The position numbers were made by a program, and so were the translations under genes. This document shows positions 32,946 to 45,220 of a stretch of 64,000 nt of DNA, piece after piece; position 1 is the stretch's first letter, and each line of letters starts with the position of its first letter. The notes under the pieces are model-generated. The model had not been told where the DNA came from and ran no database searches. It saw only the letters and a program-made list of their open reading frames with translations. The stretch lies in the NCBI RefSeq assembly GCF_019649055.1, contig NW_026570233.1, forward strand, positions 1,116,001 through 1,180,000. Direction: 5' to 3'. Source of the DNA: Paramacrobiotus metropolitanus. Taxonomy: Eukaryota > Tardigrada > Eutardigrada > Parachela > Macrobiotidae.

Positions 32946-34882
32946 TCAACCTTTCTGCCGGACCAGTGGCGGCATTCTTTGATCTTTCAATGCAACCTCT
33001 ACCGGCCATTGTGCTGTTTGCACGCTTGCAGTAGACTGTGTCACTGTATCTGACTGTAGTAATACCAGATGGAGTCAAGTTGCTCCAAAAAGCAAAGTGC
33101 AGCAACAAAAAGAGGCGATTATTACAATAGATGTAACTGTGCGCGAATAAATGGCAGATTTGGAGTAGGTGAATTTTTTTTATTTATTAACATCCCACTC
33201 CCGAAAGATAACTGTCGTCACTGAAAAGTCCAGCTCCGTTTAGGCGATCGCAATGGCCTCCATATGACAAATTATGTTTGCGTTTTCAGTGTTTTCTGGC
33301 CAGCTCGCTTACGTTGAATTTGAATCTGAGATTAAAACAATTTAGGTGTGCTCTGTCATAACTTTTGTAAAGGAACACAAGGCTAGTCGTGGAATCAGAA
33401 GTACAAATATTGAGACAGAACAGACCTATAGTTTCCTGATTGCAGATTCGAGACGAGTTGAATCAACCAGACAAACATTTGAAAATAAAAAATCCGTTAC
33501 CCCATTGTTGTGATTGCAACCGTTTTACTAGCAGATCCCGCGCAAATTGCGCGGAATAATTAATGCGATGGACAAATTAGAACCTAGTGCAAAAATTAAA
33601 ACTCATGAATGCAGCCTGCGGGTTTTAGTATACTTCGCTTTGCCCATTATTTTAATCAGTACCACTTTAGGGATCAATATATTAATCACTTTTACTGCAT
33701 AGATGCAGTGCTGGTCTTGCTGCATAGATTGCATCACTGATAAGCTGCATAGGCTGCATGGACTGAATGGTAATGCATAGACTGCATTTGAGTCAGCCGT
33801 GGTTGTTCATGTAGCCGCCCGCCACAAAGGCTGTCAATTCAGTAAAGTGATTAATATATTGATCCCTAAAGCGGTACTGATTAAAATAATGGGCAAAGCG
33901 AAGTATAGGTTTTATGGAAAGTACGTATAGGTTTTATGGACAAATCGTAAAACCCTTCAATATACCAAAGTCCGCAGATAACGATATTGTCTACCGGAAA
34001 ATTTGCCTATCGTTTAATTGACTGCAGAGATACCTTAAACCTGAACTGCGAAATTTTCCGCCTTAGAGCCGAGAAATTTTTCATTAGTTTCTCATCTGTT
34101 TCTTAATTCTAAGATCAGTTATCCAATCATTTAAATTTCGTGCACCTGCTGCATAGGGACTAATTTATTAGAAGTTGTTCTCCCTTCCCTTTTTTGTTAT
34201 TGTGGCTTTTTTAAGCTGTAGAGTCGTAGACTATCCGATAACAGTTTACTTGTACTTGAAAGTTGAAATCACAATTTGAATACTAATACCACTGGTGCCC
34301 TTTATACTCTAGTGTAACAATCAGTATACTGACAGTAATTGTTCTACTTGCTATCGTTGTATCTTTTTTACTATTGCTTTGACCACAAAACACATCCAAC
34401 ACTTTTAATCAAATAATAACAGAAGCATTTTGTTGTGTTTCCTTCTTCGCTTTTAACTCTTTTTCAAAACAGGGAACTGTTACGCAAAATTCTTGCATTC
34501 TTGCTCCGCGAGCTCTGCTCGAACCGCAGCCCAGCGTCGCTTGCGACTCCGCCTTTCAGTATGCTACTCGTATACAGCGAACTGAAAAATTCATGTGTCC
34601 TTTTTTAAGGGAAGTGGCCCGGTTCATGGCATCAAATTCGTTTACATGCACTAAAATCTTCGCTTTCGCGCACTTGCAGACACATTTTTGTTTCGTTTTA
34701 TGCCATTTTGTAGTCATTGTGCAAGTGAGGGAAGCGCTACAAAAAGTTTACGACGCTGTGGTTTTAAGCCGAAGCGACTACAAACTGACGCCAGAGCCAC
34801 CTTATTAAGCGTACGGTCAGGAAATTGTTGCTGAATATCTGCAGATTAAAGGATGCCACCACTGGTCCGACAGAAAGGTTGA
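32946..34882. mobile_element. Possible 1.9-kb element with 32-bp inverted ends
   Basis: 32946-32977 and 34851-34882 are inverted repeats matching at 29 of 32 positions (TCAACCTTTCTG, CGGACCAGTGG, GGCAT). No target duplication is visible. Related 12-bp motifs, CGACAGAAAGGT at 32802 and its complement at 35798, lie just outside. No transposase was recognised between the ends. It contains the foldback at 33629-33907. Confidence 0.45.
33629..33907. repeat. Foldback element with ~68-bp arms
   Basis: The arms at 33629-33697 and 33840-33907 are complementary with one base difference and one extra T. They start TATACTTCGCTTTGCCCATT. The 142-bp loop is rich in TGCATAG repeats. The arms start within TA-rich sequence, compatible with a TA-targeting MITE. 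Confidence 0.85.
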
Positions 34883-34955
34883 AGCGTCATTGGTGCCGCC
34901 GGCAAAAAGGTTGACACATTTGCTTAGAAAGGTTTACTGGTGTTTTAGGCCATCG

Positions 34956-35781
34956 TAGAGCCCTGCACGAGCAGCAAAAGTGCTGCTCGACTCGCTCGTT
35001 TCAGCTTTCTGAAACGTCCTGCTCGCTCAGCTCGCTCGCGCCCAAACCGCCGCTCGCTCAACTCGCTCGTTTTCCAATTTTTGTTTGCTTCCGCTCGCTC
35101 AGCTCGCTCGTAATTTTATTTTGGCACATCGGCTCGCTCGTGAGATCGGCAAAAATTTACATATCAATTTTTTGCACGAATTAATTATATCAAACTTTTC
35201 ACCAACACAAAATTCATTAAGTGTAACAGGATGTTCAGAGACAATCACTTATATCTCCATACTGGTAGTCCGTTTCATTACAGTTTCATTTTTTTGCTAG
35301 TACCTTACTCTAATTTTCAACTGGATGTAGTACTCTTAATTTAGTCTGAAATAAATACATATAATAGAACGCCCGAAAATCAAAACGCACCTTTCTTAGG
35401 AAGCATTCAACTGATTCAGAAACCCGTCCAATAATGTTTTTGTTGGCTACAGAATATCAGAACTCCGCCCTGAGTCCCAACCGGTCTAGGAAAGTTAGTA
35501 AGTCACTTCGCGCGAAGCGCGAAGGTGACGGTGGTTTAAGACCGTTTTCAGGTCGGTAAATGTAATTTTGTACTAGAAACTTCTCCAGTTCGCACAATGT
35601 CAGCCTGTAAGCTCGCGATCGCTCGCACCGGACCATCCCGCTCGCTCGGCTCGCTCGCAATTTTTTTTTTGTTGCTCAGCTCGTTCGCAAATTCGCAAAA
35701 CGACGCCTGCTCGCTCGAAGTGCTCGCGAGCGCCGAGCGCTCGTGAGCCGAGCCGAGCGGCTCGGCTCGTGCAGGGCTCTA
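34956..35781. mobile_element. hAT-type non-autonomous element, 826 bp
   Basis: Perfect 17-bp inverted ends TAGAGCCCTGCACGAGC, with the 8-bp duplication GGCCATCG on both sides (34948-34955 and 35782-35789). Both arms are dense in CTCGCTCG and its complement, making long subterminal inverted repeats. No transposase was recognised inside. Confidence 0.93.
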
Positions 35782-35899
35782 GGCCATCGACCCGTTTACC
35801 TTTCTGTCGATGACAAAGTTTTAATATGAATAATGTCATGTTCTTGTATTGTATGTACATAGCAACATAGCACATACTACATAGCATAGTACTTAGGGT

Positions 35900-36310
35900 T
35901 GAAATCACAATTTCAAACATTTCACATTTCAAGCTTCAAATCAAATCATTTCAAATTCAAACGAGGGTCCGTTTGAAATGTGATTTGAAATGGTTTGAAA
36001 TGTGAAAATTTGAAATTATGAAACCACGTGAAATGCGTTTGAAACGATTTGAAATGGAAAAAAACTTTCTTCAAAGTATTATTTAACTATTTTTGAGTGG
36101 AGAAAACCATGAAATCTGCTTAAAAGTTCTTACAATAAAGTGAAATTGTTGATAAAATCAGTAAAAAAACTATTATTGATCAGTTAATATCCCTGTTAAT
36201 ATCCCTGTTTATACCAGGAAAACTTTTTCGAAATATCCGAATAAAAAATCAATAAAATATTTCATTTTTAAATTTCAAATCATTTCATTTTCAAATCATT
36301 TCATAAGTTG
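35900..36310. repeat. TTTCAAAT/ATTTGAAA-rich self-complementary block
   Basis: Dense TTTCAAATCATTTC and GATTTGAAATG units in both orientations occur at each end of a ~410-bp block. This suggests an old non-autonomous element with repetitive arms. Ends and target duplication were not resolved. Confidence 0.5.
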
Positions 36311-38150
36311 TTTTTCTTGGTGCACTAAATTAGTACGTTCAGTCGATCGAATTAGTAAGCTAGGTAGAAGAACCGAGTTCATAAGTGTCGTTATTCGTTA
36401 AGCACTAAGCGTGTAGTGTATCGTCTAGCACGGGCCACGGAGCCAGTAATGTGCGACTACATGTAGACTGTAGTTACAACTTACAGTAACAATCTTTTCT
36501 GGCTATAGACGGCGGTTAGTGAGCCAACTCAGCTAAGACCCTTAGTACTTGGCAATGCCTATGCCTAGTGCGTGATGAATTCGGAAAGGCAGCTCAGAAC
36601 TGATTTAGACAAATGCTCCCTTCCAGCAGCTCGCGCGTAACGGGACAAATTTTGATACGATTTGTTTTATTGACCCTGTCATCTGCACCGTGGTAAATAA
36701 ACTACTCAATGTTATTAAGTACTTATTTTAAAACTCCCACTGAAGGCGGAGCCCGCGGAGCAGCAAGTCAAACTTTCTGCAAAAAAGCTATTATGTAATT
36801 TTCAAACAGAAAAACAAAACTTTCATAAAATTAAATGCAACGAAAACCATTATGCGAAATGCAAAGAGAAATTGAATTCGTGCCGTAATATTTAGAATTC
36901 TATCAGGCTTTTATTGATACGTAATGCGTGAGGTAAAGACAAAGAATACAACTAGTGGACACTGGACAGTGCACCTGAACCGGGGAAGCTACCTCAGTAA
37001 AGCGAGCTTATTTCGTATTAACTTTCGGTTACTCTGTGTACGCGTTCCCAGAAAGTAGTTGAATTAATAATTTTGCACTTTATAGCTTAACTTTAGCATT
37101 AATATAACAAACACCTTTTCGTAAGCATCCAAAAAATTAAAAAAATTATTTAAAGTCTATTCAAACTTACGCGGGCTTAATTGCTTGCAGTTTCACAATT
37201 TATCGTATTTCTTTTGCAAGCTTTTAAACGCGGTCACAAAACCAAATACAATAAAAAACTCTAAAAGTTAGACTACTGGACACTGGACAGGGCTAGATAA
37301 ATCGAATCCCGGCGTGCGCAATTTAGAATTATTTTTTTTTGTTAACTGCATCTGCATTAAGCACAGCTTGCGCTAAAAAACAAGCCGCTGTTCATCTGTT
37401 GAATACTTACGTACTTCTGCTTCTATAACTCCAGACAAGTGCTTTTAAAACACTGACAAACATTTAGTGGCGGCTCATGCTGACAGCAATTGCAAGGTAT
37501 ATAAGAGATAATATATTCCTATATGTATAACTTGCTGACAGCCTGTGTGTGTGAAGATGCTGTTAAACAGTAAAAGCAAGGTGGATAGGTGGATTCTACC
37601 CTATACCCTCGTACACCTTGATAAAAGTATTAAATTACATACTTTCTTATGCGCTGCCGACTCGGGATGTATACACTTTCACTCACAAACGTATTGGCGT
37701 ATTAAGCACAGATGCATACCGGTACACATGACGTTCGTTATGATTAGGGTGGAAATTATTAGTATTACCAGAGTGTTTGTTATTATTGAGTTAAAAATTA
37801 ATATTCACAGAAAGCGTCCTTAGTTTATAGTAAGAAAGCTCATAATTATTGTACGAGTTAAACGATAAACTTATACTTTCTCGTACAGTTAAACGACAAG
37901 CTTTCTACAGTGCCAAGCCAACTCATGCGAGACCTGCTTTGCGCGACAGAGAGAGCGTACACCTACTTTTATTAATTTTGCAGTTAGATGATCTTTCTCA
38001 TACGCCGGGGATATACAATATAAAAAATTTTACTCGCAGTATACTGTACAGGTGGTTAATACTGGTATTATAGATCTGTATGAAGGCCATCTGGCTCTTG
38101 GTATTCTCTCCCCGTATGCTGTAGTGATCCGTACGTTCATGTACGAATCA
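36311..38150. other. No gene recognised
   Basis: AT-rich. A short direct repeat (GGACACTGGACAG near 36957 and 37276) is the only structure noted. Confidence 0.4.
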
Positions 38151-38302
38151 GTACGATTGTCTCGGGATTTGGTGAATTGCGCCCGTATAATATTATTATC
38201 CTCTTGTGAAGGCGCAAGCAAACAACTAATACATACCGTAGCAACACCCGGACTTGTCCAGTTGCTACGGGCACAATTCACCAAATCCCGAGACAATCGT
38301 AC
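38151..38302. mobile_element. 152-bp MITE with 37-bp inverted ends
   Basis: 38151-38187 and 38266-38302 are complementary with one mismatch, starting GTACGATTGTCTCGGGATTT. A second hairpin (CCGTAGCAAC and GTTGCTACGG) is nested between the arms. ATCA occurs on both flanks (38147-38150 and 38303-38306), a possible 4-bp duplication. Confidence 0.8.
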
Positions 38303-40137
38303 ATCACACATACTGGCCGTAGTGGAATGACTGACTGTTATGTCGCTAAGCAAACCAAATAAATTCGTTTGTATTAGCCTTAAAATACATATTGGGAATT
38401 TGTTCTAAGTTTTCTTAGTTTTGTTAAGCTTCTTAAGTTTGTTACGTATTCCTAGTATTTTAGATTTCTTATGTTTTCTCCAGTTTCTTGGGTTCCCCTT
38501 TTTACACTCCCTGCACTCCTTCACCTTTTTAACGCATTCGCGCTACATCCAACATTTATTTCAACTTCACACTTAAACCGAACATGATTTACATAGATTG
38601 TAGCTGCATCGTGATGGAATTGCATCAATCAAAAGTTTTACTATCCAAACGCTATGCGGATCAAACAGCATCTTGTTCTTCGAAGCAACATAATATATAA
38701 TTATAATAATTATAATTAACACAATGTTAATCTCTACGTCTCCTATGCAAATCGTTGCAGCGCGTGGGGGGATACTGGAGAAGCTGCTGACCGGAAGCGC
38801 GAGCAAGGTGCGTGAACGCGAGTGCGTTGGCCACCTCTGATCGCTCCAGCCGCACAGGCAACCCCTTTATTTTGGTTGTGTACAAGCAAAATAAACGGAC
38901 AGAAAAAACAACAGGTGCGTGGCGGGCGGGAGAACAAAATCAGCGACGTTCTGAACAAGAACTGAGCTAACGTAAAATGAACACTCGTGAGGCGAGCATG
39001 CAAAAGCGTGTGCAAAACGCTACAACAAAGCACGCGGCCGCCGCTGAGCCGTCAAAGCGTCCGAACGGCATCCGGTCTGAATGGTGGGCCTGCGGCGAAG
39101 GCTAGCAGGCATCGCCGACGCAGCATTAACCTCAATTAACGCGTTAATTGGCACTTGGCAGTATAATTATTGAGCGCATTGAGCGCAGCGAGATGCTACT
39201 ATTAACGCGAGGTTCTCAGTGGTTATTCATTTTGGGGTTTATAACTCATTGTAAAGAATAAAGTCTCCTCTATCAGAATATGGCGCTGTCATGTGTTGAA
39301 AAAATTGTTTTCGTTAAAAAACAATTTTCCGTTATGGGTCTCCAAGGGGGAAGCGCTGTTCAACAGAGAGAAAGCGGCTAGCGCTGCTTTTAGGCAATTC
39401 GGGTTATGAATCCGGTCTTTTATGGTCAAGAGCGATGGAAGGGATTCTGATGCAAAGCTATTGTTAGCGCAGGTGAAATAATCAGCCGTTTCAAAGGAAT
39501 GCTGAGCCGAAGCAATCAGTGACCAGATGGTGTGATAACTTAGTTGATCGACGGTTATTGTCTTGGCAAGCGGCGTGCGCGTCTGCCGTCTCCAGCCCTG
39601 CTGTCTCGACCGAAGGCTCAACCTGTGCCCGTCCAACTGCGGGTTCTCCAAATGTATGCCTTCACCGTTTTTCAAAGATTCTTAAAAGGAAAGACAGACG
39701 ATCTGCTTACCATTTAACAGGCAAGCGCAGATGCGTCACGTGGAGGACTTTATTGGAAAAAAAATTGATGATGGCCGAAATGTGCCATTGCCGAAACGAG
39801 CGCTGCCCGAAATGTAGCGCGGCCAGAGTGATCGGACGCGCCCAAGGGTACCACACGTGCTGACTCTTGGGGGTTGCGGCCAGCTGGTGCCGTCGCAGAG
39901 TGATATGCCGCATTGCACACACATGAAAACAGTGATCGGTTTATGAACGCATAATTATGCCTTTGATCGGGCCAAGGTAGCTCCTTCACGCACTCTAATT
40001 GCAACTAGAGTAGAAGTACGACAAGCCGACCACACACGAATAGTGACGTACGACGAGTGATAAAATAGATTACTTTCCTTTATTAAGCTCGAGTACGGTG
40101 GACAGCGTCACGAAAACAATATCAACAAATTAAATAA
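38303..40137. other. No gene recognised
   Basis: Contains an 18-bp perfect palindrome CAATTAACGCGTTAATTG at 39133-39150, and nearby TTAACGCGAGG, a motif shared with elements at 47.6 and 59.1 kb. The longest frames (39289-39675 minus, 39519-39863 plus) overlap on opposite strands and have no recognisable domain. Confidence 0.4.
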
Positions 40138-40203
40138 GCCTGAAATGGTAAATTATTGAAGCCTGAAATGGTAAATTATTGAAGCCCGAAACGGTAAATT
40201 TAC
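40138..40203 (+). repeat. 23-bp tandem repeat, three units
   Basis: CCTGAAATGGTAAATTATTG recurs at 23-bp spacing, the last unit slightly changed. It lies just upstream of the truncated LINE. Confidence 0.8.
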
Positions 40204-40244
40204 TCGGTGCACCACTCACTCCGGAAGCGCTAATTGTATGTTGA

Positions 40245-41538
40245 CAAGAGAAAATTGCTGCCCTGAAGTTGCTTCTAGGTCGCCTAATGCTAATAAGCGC
40301 CCATCATGCCTTCTTCGTCCTGCGGAACTGCTTGGCTATACCGAAACTGGTCTACACATTACGGTGTAGTCCGTGTTGGAAAGCGCCCGCCTGTTTGGAC
40401 GAGTTTGATGAGCTGGTACGGGTCGCCTTGGAGACAATCACCAAGACTCGTTTACATGGAGCCGCACTCCTGCAAGCGTCTCTTCCTGTGGCAAGAGGAG
40501 GTCTTGGTGTCCGTCGGACGAAAGCACTGGCTAACTTGGCCTTTCTGGCCTCCGTGTTTTCCACCCGTACGCTAACAACCGAGATTTTTGAAGCCTGCAG
40601 TGAAGAGACCATTGAGGCGGCGGTTGACATGTGGAAACGTCAGGCTGACTGTACGGACACACCACCAGAACCCGCTCGTGTACACCAATGTGTTTGGGAC
40701 CACGCAGTACTGGAAAACGACACAAAAGAAATGTGGAGAGCGACAGGCGACGATCACCGAAGTAAAGCGCGCCTTAACGCTATTAGCTGCAGGTATGCCG
40801 GCGCGTGGTTAAACGCTCTACCTTCAGAAATTTTTGGAAATTGGCTGGACGATCAGTCATTCCGCATAAGCGTCGGCTTGTGGTTGGGAGCCAAAGTAGT
40901 AGAGCAGCACCGATGCAACGATTGTGGTAAGAACGTTGCATCGGTGCTGTTCTACTACTTTGGCTCCCATGGAGACCAGTGTCGATGAAACTGGTCTCCA
41001 TGGGTTATCCTGTAAGAAAGCTGGCGGATTATGGCGCGAGAGACATAATGGTATTAACGATATTGTATTGCGTTCTTTGGGTAACGCCGGGATTGAGTCG
41101 TACGCGGAACCTGCTGGTTTTGTACGGGAAAACGGGAAGTGTCCAGACGGTGCAACAGGTTGGAAATGGTTCCGAGGTCTGCCGCTTGTGTGGGACGTCA
41201 ACTGCCGTGATACGATGTGTGACACTTATGTAGAAGCCACGTCCCGATTAGCAGGAGCCGCCGCTGAACAGGCCTCCGTGGAAAAGAAGAACAAGTACCG
41301 CACCATTCTGGACAGATGCCATTTTGTTCCCTTGGCATGCGAGTCTTTTGGCCCATGGTGTGAAGGTCCTGTTGTTGTGTTTAAAGAAATCGGGAAGAAG
41401 TTGTTTGTTCGAACCGGCGAGTCCCGATCCACTTCCTTTTTGTTTCAACATTTAAGTCTAGAGGTTTGGCGTGGCAATGCTCAGCTGGTTTTAGCGACCG
41501 TCTCCTCACGCTCGAACTGGGATCACTTCTTTATTTAA
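40245..41538 (+). mobile_element. LINE fragment with restriction-like endonuclease, 5'-truncated (copy 1)
   Basis: This is the 3' part of a non-LTR retrotransposon. It begins in the RT thumb region (AIPKLVYTLRCSPCW, LLQASLPVARGGLGVRRTKAL), continues through AGAWLNALPSEIFGNWLDDQ, then a CCHC-type motif (DETGLHGLSCKK). It ends with the PD-D type endonuclease motif CPDGAT ... LPLVWDVNCRDTMCDTYVEA and the C-terminal VWRGNAQLVLATVSSRS. A C-terminal CCHC plus restriction-like nuclease marks the early-branching LINEs (R2/NeSL/Utopia/HERO type). A snap-back palindrome at 40886-41003 breaks the frame between thumb and nuclease. Confidence 0.88.
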
Positions 41539-42379
41539 TTTGTTGATAAAATCAAAGGTACAGTTCTAGATTCTCGTCTTGAAAACAGTAATTACGTGCA
41601 ATTCGTGGATTTTATTCTGCCGCGTATTGCGTGTACTGACTTTTGAATACTGTGCATTAATTTGTCTTTACTATCAATCATACCATTGTAATTAATCAGT
41701 TTCCTCTGGGCATCATCTCAGCCGATCCTTTTCTGTACCCGGAACAGCGCAACAAAGCTCACAAAGCCACGCTGTACAGGTTTTACTGCGTTGAAACGTT
41801 ACAGCCAGATTGCCAAACCGACCTGATTGCCAGTTCAAACATATTGCCACCCCTTGGTGGCTGGCTGTGCTGCCCAGGCCCGGGCAACGGCTAACGAGCT
41901 CTGTTACCTCTGGCTCGGGTACATCGAGCTCATTTACCCCATCCTAGTACGAAAACGAATTTTTGAGAATGTTCAAGTTAACAGCAGTGGCACTGCTCGC
42001 GTGGGCTAGAGTTCTATCGGTGATGGGCAGCTGCTAGAGTCTACGGGTGCGTCTGCTGGAAAGACCTGCACGAGATGTTTGGTATTCATATAATTATTTA
42101 TACACACTGCGCAGTATTGAAGTGCAGTAGGATTATTGTTCGTAATGGTCCTATCCTCATTGTCTCGCGTGTCATGAGCGCCTACTAATCCAATTTTCCT
42201 GCTTCAAAATGTTCTAGAATCCTCTCAGGGTGGTGGGTGTTGTGAGATTAGTGACCTTTTGCTGTCTTAAGAATCTTAAGCCAGTGGTCACTTAAAGGCT
42301 TGTTACCATGGATGCCATTGGGCTAACATGGGCTGGTTTGGTACCACGGGCATAATATACCGCCTCGTACTGTTATATA
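41539..42379. other. No gene recognised
   Basis: Flank of the LINE 3' end. No domain or repeat was recognised. Confidence 0.4.
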
Positions 42380-42605
42380 TACAAAGCTACTTCGCCGTTT
42401 TCTTTATCCAACATCTCCTCCTATATCGTTCGACGGTAATTTTCGCACGATAGCTTGATAAACGCCTAAGATCATGTAGTTTGTCTCAACGCCTTTCGTT
42501 TTTCGATCTTTTCGTTGTCCGAATTACGAAAGAGGAACAAAACGAATTTCGCTGATTGCCTGATCATTAGAAATTAACATAGGATTGGCAGAGATGCGGA
42601 AGTTA
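42380..42605 (-). repeat. Composite-family box, inverted outlier
   Basis: Read on the minus strand: TTTCGCTGATTGGC-type and TCGAACG landmarks, and GGAGGAGATGTTGGATAAAG, in box order. This is the only copy on the minus strand and lies 16 kb from the main cluster. Confidence 0.7.
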
Positions 42606-42769
42606 TCGAACCAAAACCGCTGACTAATAACACAGAAGTAGTAAAATACTTTATGTGCCATATGTACCAGTATGCGCATAATACCGCGCGGCTGAATTGT
42701 AAATACTTTGGAAATGTAAAAAATGCGGAAAGGCGTAATTAAACAGGGAACTTCTGGTCCAACTTCGAA

Positions 42770-43200
42770 GCAAAATTTTGTACAATGCTTAAAACAATCA
42801 TGTAGTTTTGTACAATGCTTAAAACAATCATGTAGTTTGTCTCATAGGGTTCGTTTTTCAGTTTTTTTCCTCTCCGCGTTACGATACGGGTTCGAAATGT
42901 AAAAAATGCGAAAAGCGTAATTTAACAGGGAACTTCAAAATTTTGTAAGCAAAATTTTGTACAATGCTTAAAACAATCATGTAATTTGTCTCATAGGGTT
43001 CGTTTTTCAGTTTTTTTCCTCTCCGCGTTACGATACGGGTTCGAAATGTAAAAAATGCGAAAAGCGTAATTTAACAGGGAACTTCTTATACAACTTCGAA
43101 GCAAAATTTTGTACAATGCTTAAAACAATCATGTAGTTTGTCTCAAAGGGTTCGTTTTTCAATTTTTTTCCTCTCCGCGTTACGATACGGGTTCAAAACG
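42770..43200. repeat. ~150-bp tandem repeat, nearly three units
   Basis: TACAATGCTTAAAACAATCA occurs at 42781, 42811, 42960 and 43112, the last three at about 150-bp spacing. Between them is conserved CCTCTCCGCGTTACGATACG. Confidence 0.88.
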
Positions 43201-43379
43201 AATTTTTGATTTCATTGGCGGAAAAATAAAAAAAAGGATAACTGTACCTTAACGGGCAAGGTACATACAAAAACTATCATAAGTAAGTATTATTAAAAAG
43301 AAGGGAATTTGATAAGCACAATAAATTTCCCTGTAATCCGCAAATTCCCGACTGGAAGATAATTTCCGATGGTGTTTTT

Positions 43380-43560
43380 GCCGGTGAGACAGTGGGGAAG
43401 GGATTTTCGCCGGTCAGATAGAAGTACACGGATTTTCGCCGGCCAGATAGATCATAGAAGTACAGGGATTTTCGCCGGTGAGATAGAAGTACAGGAATTT
43501 TAGCCGGTCAGATAGAGATACAGAGATTTTCGTTTGAATAAGAAACAGTTTGATAGAGTA
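43380..43560 (-). repeat. 29-bp minisatellite, inverted orientation
   Basis: Units of GGATTTTCGCCGG(T/C)(C/G)AGATAG, complementary to the array at 1640-1985. The box at 42380 and this array are therefore both inverted relative to the main cluster. Confidence 0.85.
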
Positions 43561-44930
43561 CGAGCCTCCTTCTTTATGTGGAGTACTGTACAGTAAGTGA
43601 ATTATGCAAGGGCATGGCCGCATAAGTAATAAAAACCGCGCTGTCTTTGCAGATCTGGGAGTAAACATCGTAAACATCCACATAACCAGTTAAGCCCCAT
43701 ATTAGAAAAGACGGAAAACAGTTTTCTATACAAAATGCAGTTCATTTTTGCTGATAATGTAACCGTTTCTTCAAAAATCACAAAATGCCATCAAAAGTTC
43801 ATTATCTGAATGGATACTGCTGATGCACATCGGAAACGCCTTCTACGATATGTTAACAATATCACCCTTCTAATTCTCGTTTTCCTATATTCTTAATTTA
43901 ACAATCTTCGTTCTAACACAGCTGCAAAGTAATGGCAATACAAAGTAACTGTTAACAGGAGTAAGCCAATATTCATATGCAAGTCAGGCGTAGGCTTGGT
44001 GTTCGAAAATGCAGAAGAAACCTGTGTCGACAAAACGGACTGGGGACGCTTTAGTCATTCGGAAATTTTGGATGGTTACACTTACACAAGCTGTTTAGCT
44101 AACAATAACAATGAATTCGGTTGGGGTGGTTAAGCTTGCCAGTTGAGATCTGTATAGCGCGCGCTAAAAATGATTAAACTGGCATACTTCGATTTTTCTC
44201 GCATTCAGACCGCTTTAAGTTTAGTTTCACGTTGCGACCACCGGTCTGCATTCCCCATTAAAAGCTTCTATGTCATTGATATTTTTTTCAGCCCTTTTTT
44301 CGCACATTTGTTGACAATTATACGTATCAGTCACAATACCCTTTAAATCGGTACGTTTTTTATCGTGTAAGACAAAAATCTGTCCGTTCCTCGCCAAATT
44401 TTTTAGGTTTGCGGATATGTTTTGTACTGGTACAAAAATGTTCCTTTTAAACGAAAAATATGAGTTTTGTTAATTGACTCGGTACCATTAATAATTAATT
44501 ACCACGAATATAATAAGTTTACGAATTTGGTTTTGGTCGTTGATGCGAATATATGACTTACAAGGAACAGCCTCGGCTTCGCCTCCGCGTTTCTTGTGGT
44601 CTACTTTATTTGAATTCAAACGATTATTTATTAGTACTCGTATAACATCTACAGTACTTATATTTTGTCGAAACGTAATCGGTACACGCAATAGGGTAAA
44701 TACACGAAATTTACATGAAAATCAGTTCATCATTCTCTGAACCTTGTGAGCATTCCCTCTGGCTGTACAGATAATTTTTTCGATATTACCTACCCGGAAA
44801 GGAGCTCGAAATCTCCCTGTCTATTAGATATAAAATTCGAAACAGTGAAAGTGCTCTGGATCACTAGTTCGCTGACTCACTGCCTCTTTTCATGGAATGA
44901 AGCGTGCCTGGTAGTGTCTCGTATATCCGG
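43561..44930. other. No gene recognised
   Basis: AT-rich, only short frames without domains. Confidence 0.4.
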
Positions 44931-44934
44931 TCAG

Positions 44935-45220
44935 TTGTGGTGGCTCGATCACTTGCTTATCTAACCGGTTCTTTGCACTGGACAGTACTGGTAGTTCAGT
45001 GGCCTTCTCACCTAACGGGCTCCGGGCACTGGGCAGTAGTGGTAGCTCGGTCACTCGTACACATAACGGGCTCTGTGCGCCGGAAAGTAGCGTGGCACGC
45101 TCACCCGCTCACCTAACGGACCCTGTTTGCCGGGTAGTAGTGGTACCTCGGTCACCTTCTCAAGTAACGGGCTCAGTGCACTGGAAAGTAGTGGTAGATC
45201 GTTCACTCGTTTCATTTAGA
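44935..45220 (+). repeat. 51-bp minisatellite
   Basis: TAAC(G/C)GG occurs at 44962, 45013, 45064, 45114 and 45165, a 50-51-bp period. The unit contains TAACGGGCTCTGTGCGCCGG and GGTAGCTCGGTCACTCGTAC. One unit recurs, split by an insertion, at 46150-46535. Confidence 0.88.

Noticed and set aside
34593-34808. 71-codon plus-strand frame as a gene
   Set aside because: No domain, and it lies inside a putative non-coding inverted-repeat element.
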